64,000 nucleotides of DNA from Micromonospora sp. CB01531 (GTDB taxonomy: Bacteria; Actinomycetota; Actinomycetes; Mycobacteriales; Micromonosporaceae): NCBI RefSeq assembly GCF_001905095.1, contig NZ_LWLS01000094.1:124001-188000 (forward strand). The letters are read 5' to 3'. The notes under the pieces were generated by a model that saw nothing but the letters and a program-made list of their open reading frames with translations, was not told the DNA's origin and made no database searches. Position 1 is the stretch's first letter, and every line of letters begins with the position of its first letter. Both the position numbers and the translations under genes were made by a program. Positions 52,571 to 60,031 of the stretch are shown here, piece after piece.

Positions 52571-53395
52571 ATGCCTGAGCCCCCTGCCGTCATCGACGGT
52601 CCCGACCCTGCCGGCTTCGGCAACTGCCGAGGGTGTGCCTACGTCGAGACCGGCCCCATCAGGGTCTGCTACGAGTGCGCCAGCGCGACCCTGCAGACGC
52701 CCGCCGAGCACCGCTGCACCATCTGCGACCAGGCCCTGGCCGGGCCCGACGAGCAGTGCAGCAACGCTCTGTGCACCGACCCCGACAGGGCCTTCGAGTT
52801 CACTGCGGTCATCGCGATGAAGACCGGCGCGCTTGAGCGCATGATCTGGCGGGTCAAGGACGGCAAATGGGCCTGGGGCTACGTGTTCTCCCGGGTCGTC
52901 CTCGGCTACCTGTACGCCCACCCAGAGCTGGTACGGCGCGTCGATGCCATCATCCCCACGCCGGCCCTGCTACCGGCCGGCGCCGATCCGCGCACCGATC
53001 ACGCCAAGTTCGTCATCCAACAGGCCAAGGACCAGGACGAGGCCGGCCTCCCGTTCGTGGTCGACCTGCCGCTGGTCGTCAAAACGCGCACCACGACCAG
53101 GATGCGCAACACGTCCGGGGCCGAGGGACGGCGGATGGTGTCGGAACAACTGTTCCAGTCCCTGGCCGTGCCCGACCCCGGACGTGTGCGCAACAAGCGG
53201 ATCATGGTCTACGACGACGTGTTCACCAGCGGCAACACCCTCAACGCCGTAGCCCGACGACTCAAGGCGGCCGGCGCCTCCGAGGTGTTCGGACTGACCC
53301 TCGCCCGACAGGTCTGGTCCGGCGGTAGGGCGGCTATCGCGCCGCCGCGCACACCAGGTCAAGATGAGACCGCTGACGTGTTTGGCGGCCGGTAG
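52571..53395 (+). CDS. ComF-like phosphoribosyltransferase with zinc-ribbon N terminus
   Basis: The 274-residue protein begins with four Cys pairs (C19/C22, C33/C36, C49/C52, C63/C68), a double zinc-ribbon as in ComF. A type I phosphoribosyltransferase domain follows, with the PRPP-binding motif RIMVYDDVFTSGNTLNAVARRL near residue 215 and the preceding HxxRxxx-like region ARxRNTSGAEGRRMVSEQLF replaced by RMRNTSGAEGRR. The start is 21 bp after the dprA-like stop, so the two genes form one unit. Together they combine a SLOG domain and a PRTase, both nucleotide-handling folds. Confidence 0.9.
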   Translation: MPEPPAVIDGPDPAGFGNCRGCAYVETGPIRVCYECASATLQTPAEHRCTICDQALAGPDEQCSNALCTDPDRAFEFTAVIAMKTGALERMIWRVKDGKWAWGYVFSRVVLGYLYAHPELVRRVDAIIPTPALLPAGADPRTDHAKFVIQQAKDQDEAGLPFVVDLPLVVKTRTTTRMRNTSGAEGRRMVSEQLFQSLAVPDPGRVRNKRIMVYDDVFTSGNTLNAVARRLKAAGASEVFGLTLARQVWSGGRAAIAPPRTPGQDETADVFGGR

Positions 53396-53436
53396 CCTCG
53401 CGCCAACGAAGGCGACCGGCTGACCGTCGATGACAA

Positions 53437-53474
53437 AGCGCCCCGCCCCCGGCCGTAGCCAGGAGCGGGGCGCT
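53437..53474. terminator. Bidirectional terminator between PRTase and holin-like genes
   Basis: AGCGCCCCGC (53437-53446) pairs with GCGGGGCGCT (53465-53474) across an 18-nt loop. It lies between the rightward cassette and the end of the leftward late operon. Confidence 0.65.
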
Positions 53475-53537
53475 GCCGTGTTGGTCGGCGCTGCCCGGGG
53501 ATCCATCCAGGCGCGCTGCGTGGCCGATCGTACCGGG

Positions 53538-53879
53538 CTACCGGACGCGCGTTGCCGGATCGGCTTTCGGCGTCACCTGCGGGCGTACCCCGAACAGAGC
53601 AAACCCTGCCACGATCGCACCGCCGATCGCCGCCACCGACTGGTCGGACACGTGAAAGCCGTACTCGGCGAGCAGGGTCGCCACGGCGGCGACCACACCG
53701 ACGTAGAGGGACGGCGCGACCGGCCGGGTCGTCCAGGCGGTGATGCTGGCGGTGACCAGCGCGGTGAGCGCCGCAGCAGCGCCGGCGGACAGGCCAGGCA
53801 GGTTGAGGGCTGCCAGCACGGTAATGAGGGAGCCGATTGCGCCGATGACCAGCGCCGGCTCACGGCCGAAGATTCGCAC
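53538..53879 (-). CDS. Holin-like membrane protein
   Basis: The 113-residue protein has three hydrophobic segments (ALVIGAIGSLITVLAALNLP, GAAAALTALVTASITAWT, SLYVGVVAAVATLLAEYGF) plus a shorter one near the end and a basic tail. Size, topology and location near the endolysin gene fit a holin that opens the membrane at lysis. TAGGAGACCCT supports the GTG at 53879. It is the last leftward late gene. No close family was recognised, so the call rests on context. Confidence 0.7.
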   Translation of the reverse strand: MRIFGREPALVIGAIGSLITVLAALNLPGLSAGAAAALTALVTASITAWTTRPVAPSLYVGVVAAVATLLAEYGFHVSDQSVAAIGGAIVAGFALFGVRPQVTPKADPATRVR

Positions 53880-53900
53880 AGGGTCTCCTAAGGTGAGGTG

Positions 53901-54227
53901 ATGGTGCAGGTGAGCAAGCTGCCTCAACGGCAGCGGCTGGTGCTGGCGGAGCTGTCCGGGGTCGCCGGCCGGTACGGCAACGGGGTGGACCGGGACGCTC
54001 CTCGTGAGGTGGCGATCGCGTCGGTGCGCCGGGTGACGAGCGACCCGCAACTGCTCGGGATACAGGCCGGAGTGGCCCTGGCCGACCCGCAGGGCATCAG
54101 CGGCCCAACCGTCGAGCTGCTCCGCGCTGCCGGCGCCGACATGGCGGTCGCCGAGGCGCACGCGGCCGAGGTGCGGGCCCGGCTGGAGTCGCAGGGAATC
54201 CGATACGACCACGCCTTCGAGGTGTAG
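53901..54227 (+). CDS. Small unknown protein, opposite to the late operon
   Basis: The 108-residue protein is predicted soluble and helical (LPQRQRLVLAELSGVAGRYGNGV, GPTVELLRAAGADMAVAEAHAAEVRARLESQGIRY). No domain was recognised. It fills the 358-bp gap between the holin-like and coiled-coil genes but points the other way, as moron genes often do. AGGTGAGG lies just before the ATG. Confidence is moderate because the call rests on its position and codon pattern. Confidence 0.6.
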   Translation: MVQVSKLPQRQRLVLAELSGVAGRYGNGVDRDAPREVAIASVRRVTSDPQLLGIQAGVALADPQGISGPTVELLRAAGADMAVAEAHAAEVRARLESQGIRYDHAFEV

Positions 54228-54237
54228 GCGTCCCTGT

Positions 54238-54765
54238 TCAGGTCGTCGCTGACGACTGCGACTGCTGTTGGATACCGGCGAGCTGCGCACGGAGATCACC
54301 GATCTGCCCGGTCAGCGCGGTGATCGTGGCCTCGCGGCTGGCGAGCTGAATGCGTAACTGGTCCCGCTCCGTCTGGACGGCGCGTAGCTCGGCCGACAGG
54401 TGCTGCTCGGATAGCGCGAGCTGCGCAATGCGGGACTCCAGCTCGACGACGCGCACGCGCAGGCGCTCGGCCTCGGCCGACGTCGTCGCGAGGGACTGCC
54501 GGGCGTCGGCCAGCGCCCCGCGCACCTGCTGCAGCTCGGCTCGCAGGTCGGCGGTGAGTTCCTGGTAGATGTCCTGCCGGATGCGGTCGCCCTCGGCGTG
54601 CAACTGCTCGGCGGCGGCCTCGGCCTGGCGGGCCTGCGCCGCGGTGAGCCGCTGCTGCACGGCGCGGGTCCGCCGGCCAAGCACGTGGGCGACGATCGTG
54701 CCGGTGACGCCGGCGCCGACGGCTCCGGCCGCGCTGACCAGGGCGACAGCGACGGCGGTGTCCAT
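54238..54765 (-). CDS. Membrane-anchored coiled-coil protein
   Basis: The 175-residue protein has an N-terminal membrane helix (VAVALVSAAGAVGAGVTGTIVAHVLG) and a long Gln/Ala/Arg/Leu-rich coiled coil (about 35-165). It lies in the lysis region, 4 bp downstream of the endolysin gene. A spanin-like or holin-regulating role is possible; phages of Gram-positive hosts usually lack spanins, so function is open. Confidence 0.75.
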   Translation of the reverse strand: MDTAVAVALVSAAGAVGAGVTGTIVAHVLGRRTRAVQQRLTAAQARQAEAAAEQLHAEGDRIRQDIYQELTADLRAELQQVRGALADARQSLATTSAEAERLRVRVVELESRIAQLALSEQHLSAELRAVQTERDQLRIQLASREATITALTGQIGDLRAQLAGIQQQSQSSATT

Positions 54766-54769
54766 CTAA

Positions 54770-55594
54770 TCAGAACCGCCCGCTGTTCAGCCGGCGCTGG
54801 ACAGCCTTGACGACCGCCGACACCGGCATGGACATGATGCCGTCCTGCTCGGTGCCCAGGTACCGCTGCAGCGCACGCACGGTCTTGTACGGCCGGCCGT
54901 CCTGGCAGATGCCCGCGCCATCGACCACCAGGCTGGCGCGGACCTTCGCGTTGAGGTGCCGCTGCACGGCCTTGACCAGGGCGCTCGGTTCGGTGATCCT
55001 TCCGTCGACCGGGGTGCCCATGATCTGCTGCCAGCGGGTGATGGTGGCCGGGCCCAGCTGGCCGTCGACCACCAGCTGTCCCGAAGTCGCCGGCGGCTTC
55101 GGGGATGGCGCGGGCGCCGTGTCGTCGACGGGCATCCCCGCGTGCACCCAGGCGTACAGTTCGTCGCCGGGGCACTGCGTCGACCCGACGTCGCGGTGGC
55201 CGTTGCGGGTCAGAGTGCGGCCCGTGCGGCGGCACGCTTCGTCGTACAGCCACCGGATCGCGGCCCGGACCTTCGGGCCCGCGTCGGTGACGCCGGCGCG
55301 GTCGCGGCCGATGAAGCAGACGCCGATCGACTCGGTGTTGTAGCCGGCGGCGTGCGCGCCGACGACGTCCCAGCCGCGGCCTTCGTAGATCCGGCCGTCG
55401 TCGTCGACGAGGAAGTTGTAGCCGATGTCGGACCATTTCTTGGTGTCCATGTGGTACGCCTGGATGACCTTCGGCGTCTGGTCCGGGCTCGCCGCGCTGT
55501 AGTGCACGACGAACCGCCGCCGGCGCGACGCCGCGACGGTTTGGACGCTGCGCGGCGGGCGGGCACCCCACTGCTTGCGGCTGATGATCTGCAT
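54770..55594 (-). CDS. Phage endolysin, N-acetylmuramoyl-L-alanine amidase
   Basis: The 274-residue protein has an N-terminal PGRP/amidase_2 domain (about 1-160). Zinc ligands are His in FVVHYSAASP, His in NGHRDVGSTQCPG and the Cys of TQCPG; GYNTESIGVCFIG is family-typical. A Pro-rich linker and a C-terminal peptidoglycan-binding-like repeat region follow (DGQLGPATITRWQQIMGTPVDG, VKAVQRHLNAKV, TVRALQRYLGTEQDG). It cleaves the peptide from the glycan in host wall at lysis. GGGAGGCGCAGTC sets the ATG at 55594. Confidence 0.93.
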   Translation of the reverse strand: MQIISRKQWGARPPRSVQTVAASRRRRFVVHYSAASPDQTPKVIQAYHMDTKKWSDIGYNFLVDDDGRIYEGRGWDVVGAHAAGYNTESIGVCFIGRDRAGVTDAGPKVRAAIRWLYDEACRRTGRTLTRNGHRDVGSTQCPGDELYAWVHAGMPVDDTAPAPSPKPPATSGQLVVDGQLGPATITRWQQIMGTPVDGRITEPSALVKAVQRHLNAKVRASLVVDGAGICQDGRPYKTVRALQRYLGTEQDGIMSMPVSAVVKAVQRRLNSGRF

Positions 55595-55682
55595 GACTGC
55601 GCCTCCCAGGGCATGCGAGAACGGCCACCCCGACGGGGTGGCCGAATGGACGGGCTTGCGGTGGCAGCCCACACTGGACTGC

Positions 55683-56216
55683 GTGACTACGACGAGAGCG
55701 AGAACGTTCGGCGTGGGGCTGGTGGCGCTCGCGGCGGCCGGCGTCATCGGCGGCGTGACGGCCCTGTCCCTGGCCGGCGGCGGGGAGTCGGCCCGCCAGG
55801 ACCTGCGTACGGTGTCGGATGAGTCCAGCGCCACGCCCGCAGGGGAGGCCGGCGCTGCGCCCACCACGGCGTCGGCCAGCCCGACGTCGAGCGTGGTGGC
55901 GAGCGCCAGCCCGTCCGCGACCACCGCGGTGGGTGCCTCGCCCGCCGAGCTGCCGGCTACGCCCACCGGGCCGGCGGCGGGGCCGGCCGCGACCGCGACG
56001 ACGAGGAGCCCGACGACCGTGACCGTGACCGAGACGGAGCCCACCACCGTGACCGAGCCGGATCCGACCACCACGCCGACCACCGAGCCGCCGGCGCCGC
56101 CCGCTAACGCCGGCGAGCCTGGCGCTCCGCCCGTGGGCGATCCGCCGCCGCCGCTGCCGAGCATGTCGTGCCTGCCCGACGAGATCGGCCAGAACCCGCG
56201 CTGCCCGGTCAGCTAG
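55683..56216 (+). CDS. Thr/Pro-rich secreted protein, opposite to the late operon
   Basis: The 177-residue protein has an N-terminal membrane segment (FGVGLVALAAAGVIGGVTALSLAGG) and a long Ala/Ser/Thr/Pro-rich region with repeated TVTVTE/TTVTEPD, and ends with two Cys (MSCLPDEIGQNPRCPVS). It would be exposed on the lysogen surface. It fills the gap between the endolysin and tail-fibre genes on the opposite strand and touches the latter by 4 bp. The low-complexity composition could be a GC-rich artefact, but the signal segment and closing Cys pair argue for a gene. Confidence 0.55.
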   Translation: MTTTRARTFGVGLVALAAAGVIGGVTALSLAGGGESARQDLRTVSDESSATPAGEAGAAPTTASASPTSSVVASASPSATTAVGASPAELPATPTGPAAGPAATATTRSPTTVTVTETEPTTVTEPDPTTTPTTEPPAPPANAGEPGAPPVGDPPPPLPSMSCLPDEIGQNPRCPVS

Positions 56217-56962
56217 GACTGCTGGGTCCAGGATGCGGTGACCATCGCCCGCACTGCGCCGGTGCCGGCGGTGCGCCGCCCATCTACGGACAGGCCCAAG
56301 GTCTCGCCGAAGTTGCCGGCAGGCAGGGCCACGGGACCGATGTCCGTGTAGTTGACAGCGAACGAGACGGTGACGGTGGGGCCGAGCTGCGCGCCTTGGC
56401 ACATCAGCCGCAGCTCCCCCGTCGTCCCGCTCAGGTCGGTCGTGTGCCGCAACCGCACGAACAGCTTCGGCTGCTGACGGGGCACCGCCGTTTCCAGCAC
56501 CATCGAGAATGACCCGGACGTGGTGCCCGGCCATTGCGTATAGTCGCTGCCCGCCCACATGACCGGCAGCCACGGCCGGGCGATCCCCTGCCCGGACACC
56601 TCGTCGCTGCTGAAGATGATGTTGCCGGTGTTGTCCCAGATGGCGGGGACGCCGTCGTACAGGCTCAGCGCGGCGTTGCCGCCGCCGGCGCGGAATGCGA
56701 CCAGCCCCGGTTTGCGGGTGCCGTCACCGAACGGCACCAGGCCGAGCCAGATCATCCGGTTGCCGGCGGTGTCGTGGATGAGGACCTGGCCGCCGTCGGT
56801 GACCGTGACCGACCCGCCGCCCTTGATCGTGAGGCCGCCAGCGCCGATCGTCGCCGCTTCCAGGCGTCGTCCGGCCTGCAGCTCGCGTACCTGCCGTTCG
56901 AGGTCCGCGATGCGACGGACGAGCCAATCGGTGCCTGGTGGAGCCTGGTCGGAGGAGATCAC
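56213..56962 (-). CDS. Tail fibre-like minor structural protein
   Basis: The 249-residue protein begins with a short coiled coil (WLVRRIADLERQVRELQAGRRL). Repeated Gly-rich turns follow (GAGGLTIKGGGSVTVTDGGQVLIHDTAGNRMIWLG) typical of the neck of phage fibres. A C-terminal beta-rich domain then probably makes host contact. Its GTG start overlaps the stop of the upstream gene by four bases (GTGA). Fibre identity is inferred from context and repeats. Confidence 0.75.
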   Translation of the reverse strand: MISSDQAPPGTDWLVRRIADLERQVRELQAGRRLEAATIGAGGLTIKGGGSVTVTDGGQVLIHDTAGNRMIWLGLVPFGDGTRKPGLVAFRAGGGNAALSLYDGVPAIWDNTGNIIFSSDEVSGQGIARPWLPVMWAGSDYTQWPGTTSGSFSMVLETAVPRQQPKLFVRLRHTTDLSGTTGELRLMCQGAQLGPTVTVSFAVNYTDIGPVALPAGNFGETLGLSVDGRRTAGTGAVRAMVTASWTQQS

Positions 56963-58089
56963 GACACCACGTCCTCTCCGGGAGTCAGCAGGATCGGCGA
57001 CACTGTCCCGGCGGCCGGGTCGAGTTCCCAGCCGATGGCCCGGGCGACGCCGGTCAGGCCGGCGGGGTGCCGGTGCCCGGTGAGCTCGTGGCCGATGTCG
57101 TCACCGATCGCCCAGTCGGTGCCCAGCAGCGGATACACGTCGGCGCGGCTGGTGAGGGTCACGACGCGGGCGCCGCGGGCCATCAGCGCGAGCGCCTGGG
57201 CGGCGTGCCCGTTGAGGGTCGTCTTGTTGCTGATCGACGACGACGGGCTGTACCTGTGCTCCCAGCGCGGCCACCCAGCGGCGAACATCGCCTCGTCTCG
57301 GGCCGGGTCGGACTGCGGCCGGGCGTCGCCCTCGCCGCTCGAGGTGGCGACCACGTGGTTGGCACCCTTGCCCGAGCTGTAGTCCTCGCTGTACGTGTAC
57401 CGGGTGGTCGATGCGCCCCGCGATGACACCACCGCCGACGCTGAGCCTGTGGTGAACACCGCGTTCGGGGCGCTGCTCGGGTAGCCGACCCGCTTGCGGA
57501 TACGGGCGATCTTGGCGACGGCGGTCTGGGTGGCGTCGGTCCAGTCCAGGACAATCGTCCACTCCGGGCCGTCGATGACTCCCATCAACTCCCGCAGCGT
57601 GGAATACACGCTCTTGTCGTCCTGGTCTTTGTAGGTGCGCTCGCGCCGGGTGCCGGTCGCCGGCGCGTCGACGATCAAGCCGATTCCCTCGATGTTGGCG
57701 TCGTCGACCAGGCTCGCAGCGATCAACGCGTCATCGACCTGGACGAACTCGTGGTCCCTGACAAACCTGCGGTCGAGGTAGCCCTCCAGCGACACACAAC
57801 CCATCTCGACGGTCGCCTCGGTGCCGCCGCGGCGGGTCAGCACGATCCCGGCCCATACCGGCACGCCGGCGAGCACCGCCACGATCATCGACCGGCCCGG
57901 CTCCGTCGCGGCCTCCCAGTTCCTCGGTGCCCGGCCGTAGCCGCCAAGCGGGATCGGCAGGGCGGCGCTGGTCGACGTGTACGCGCCAAGCAGGGCGGAG
58001 ATGCTGCCGGACGTGGCCAGGTCCGGCAGCTCTTCCACGATCCGCCCGGTCACCAGGTCGCACCCCAGCCAGGTGACAATGCTGGCCAT
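56959..58089 (-). CDS. Phage baseplate/minor tail protein (Gp37-like)
   Basis: The 376-residue protein resembles the minor tail proteins of actinophages annotated as ReqiPepy6 Gp37-like: SVYSTLRELMGVIDGPEWTIVLDWTDATQT followed by RIRKRVGYPS and a beta-rich end. These are hub or tail-tip components. ATG and preceding stop overlap by one base, and the next gene overlaps by four, so the tail genes are translated in series. The family match is from memory. Confidence 0.8.
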   Translation of the reverse strand: MASIVTWLGCDLVTGRIVEELPDLATSGSISALLGAYTSTSAALPIPLGGYGRAPRNWEAATEPGRSMIVAVLAGVPVWAGIVLTRRGGTEATVEMGCVSLEGYLDRRFVRDHEFVQVDDALIAASLVDDANIEGIGLIVDAPATGTRRERTYKDQDDKSVYSTLRELMGVIDGPEWTIVLDWTDATQTAVAKIARIRKRVGYPSSAPNAVFTTGSASAVVSSRGASTTRYTYSEDYSSGKGANHVVATSSGEGDARPQSDPARDEAMFAAGWPRWEHRYSPSSSISNKTTLNGHAAQALALMARGARVVTLTSRADVYPLLGTDWAIGDDIGHELTGHRHPAGLTGVARAIGWELDPAAGTVSPILLTPGEDVVS

Positions 58090-59168
58090 CAGCTCTGCGT
58101 CTCGATCGTGCCGGACAGGTATAGGTAGTCCTGTGCAGCCCAGGTGAATGGGACCGTAGAAGAAATTCGTGCAGCTCCTGTAGCGGGAGTCGTCGTGAAG
58201 GTTCGCACGATGCCGAACTGGTCAGCGGCGTTCGAGAGCTGCGCACGCGCATCATAAAGACCGACAGCAGAGCTGTCCCAGCAAGCGCCGCTGAGGATGA
58301 TGTCGGTGACGGTGCCGTTAAGCGCTGCCGGGAAACCACCAAAGCCCCAATACCCGGCGGGGTCACCGGCGCTGGTGGTGCCACCCCAGAACAGCTTGAT
58401 TACGACGTGCGCAATCCGGCCGATCTTCTTGTACTTGCCGACCAGCGCGCCGTTGCCCAGCACGGGCTGCGCCACGCCGGTGTTGTTCCACGTCGGGGTG
58501 AAGTTCGTCCAGGCGGTGAACACGGTCGGGTCGGCGATCGTCTGCCAGGCCGTACCGGTGTCCCGCTCCAGCACGTTGAGGTCGAGCCGGTCCCGGTAGC
58601 GGCCGGCCACCGCAGCCCCGACGTGCCCGGCGGCCGCCACCGGCAGAATGCCGCCCGGCGCCACGGTGAACCGCCGCCCGTCGGTAACGACCGCCGCGCC
58701 GCCGCCCTGACGCGGCACGTCGATGGTGCCCGACAGGATCGCGCCGGCAGGCACGTCAGGCGCGGCCGGCGTCGGACTCGCCTGCCCCACCAGGTACTCC
58801 GACCGGCCCAGCCGCAGCCCGGACGAGTCCTCGTCGTGGTCGTACACGCGGATGATCGTGATGTCCTTGCGCGGGTTGGTGGCGTCCGCTGCGGCGAGGG
58901 CGTGCGTCTCGTCGGCCGGCAGCGCCAGCCAGTACGGGCCCTGCGGGGTGGACAGGCCCGGGTCGATGCAGCACACACCGGACCGGACGGTGATCGTGCT
59001 CCCCGCCAGCTCCGTGCGGAGCTGGTTGCCGCCGGGTCGCACACCGGGCCGGCCGCCCAGGGCGCGGCCGTCGTACATCAGCGCCAGCGCCATTGCCTGC
59101 CGCAGCTCGTTCGCCGAGTAGGCGGGCGCGCCGCCGGACGCGTTTACCCAGAGCGGGTCGCCGGGCAT
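58089..59168 (-). CDS. Minor tail / receptor-binding protein
   Basis: The 359-residue protein shows an N-terminal domain found in siphovirus tail-tip genes (LWVNASGGAPAYSANELRQAMALALMYDGRALGGRPGVRPGGNQLRTE, ITIIRVYDHDEDSS) and a C-terminal jelly-roll-like half (NFTPTWNNTGVAQPVLGNGALVGKYKKIGRIAHVVIKLFWGGTT) common in receptor-binding proteins. It is 10 bp from the Dit-like gene. Receptor binding is inferred. Confidence 0.75.
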   Translation of the reverse strand: MPGDPLWVNASGGAPAYSANELRQAMALALMYDGRALGGRPGVRPGGNQLRTELAGSTITVRSGVCCIDPGLSTPQGPYWLALPADETHALAAADATNPRKDITIIRVYDHDEDSSGLRLGRSEYLVGQASPTPAAPDVPAGAILSGTIDVPRQGGGAAVVTDGRRFTVAPGGILPVAAAGHVGAAVAGRYRDRLDLNVLERDTGTAWQTIADPTVFTAWTNFTPTWNNTGVAQPVLGNGALVGKYKKIGRIAHVVIKLFWGGTTSAGDPAGYWGFGGFPAALNGTVTDIILSGACWDSSAVGLYDARAQLSNAADQFGIVRTFTTTPATGAARISSTVPFTWAAQDYLYLSGTIETQS

Positions 59169-59178
59169 CAGTGCCTCC

Positions 59179-60030
59179 CTACTGCCATGAGTCCCGCCAC
59201 CTGGCGGTGAGCTGTGCGTTTGCGTTGTACAGCGGCGCGTCGAAGGCGATCTCCGCGTCGCCGCGGGGCAGCACCGGCCAGCCGATGCCCTCCACGGTGG
59301 TCAGGCCGCGGCGGCTGGCGGTGCCGTTGAGGTAGACGGTCCTGCTGGCCGTGTCGATGTCCAGCCACTGGCCGACGTCGAGGGTCAGCCACACCCGCAC
59401 GATCGCCGTGCCGGCCGGCGTCAGCACGCTTACCCGTGGCTCGGGCACCGGGCCATCGATCCGCAACAGCAGCCCGCTCGCCTTCGTGCCCGCGTTCGTG
59501 ATCTGCCGGCGGCCGGACGTCACCGTCGCCCCGACGGTGAACGGCACGGTGAGCGGCAGCGTCAGCCCACCGGAGGTGGACGGCAGCCCGAGCGTGACGG
59601 AGTGTTCCTCGCCGCTGTAGATGGTCGGGTCCTGCGCCACGAATGCGGCCTTGGTTACGGACCAGCCGTAGGCGATGGCGGTCACGTCGGGGTCGACCAT
59701 CCGGGGGCGGCCGCGCATCAGGTACTCCACGCCGCCCCACACGAAGCGCAGCTCCACGTCCTCGTGAGACGGCGCGAACGCCGCGAGGAGCTGCTGGTGC
59801 AGGGCCAGCCACTCGCCGCCGGTGTTGGCCTCGACGAGGATCTGCAGCGGCACGACCACCTCGTCCGTCCATTCGGCGCCTGACCATGTGCCGTCGCCCC
59901 ACGCCCGTTGGCCGCCCTGGTCGGCGCGGGTGTTCCGTGTCCAGGGGTTGACCTCGGACAGCAGCATGTACGGGGTGTCCGGGCCCATGACGAGCCCGCG
60001 GATGGACGCCTGTCCCTCGGTGAGTGGCAT
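59179..60030 (-). CDS. Distal tail (Dit-like) protein
   Basis: The 283-residue protein has the layout of siphovirus distal tail proteins: an N-terminal beta ring domain (GLVMGPDTPYMLLSEVNPWTRN, ELRFVWGGVEYLMRGRPRMVDPDV) and a C-terminal galectin-like domain (VWLTLDVGQWLDIDTASRTVYLNGTASR). It follows the tape measure gene directly (stop TGA, one base, ATG at 60030). An alternative ATG at 60045 lies within the tape measure end. Confidence 0.8.
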   Translation of the reverse strand: MPLTEGQASIRGLVMGPDTPYMLLSEVNPWTRNTRADQGGQRAWGDGTWSGAEWTDEVVVPLQILVEANTGGEWLALHQQLLAAFAPSHEDVELRFVWGGVEYLMRGRPRMVDPDVTAIAYGWSVTKAAFVAQDPTIYSGEEHSVTLGLPSTSGGLTLPLTVPFTVGATVTSGRRQITNAGTKASGLLLRIDGPVPEPRVSVLTPAGTAIVRVWLTLDVGQWLDIDTASRTVYLNGTASRRGLTTVEGIGWPVLPRGDAEIAFDAPLYNANAQLTARWRDSWQ

Positions 60031-60031
60031 G

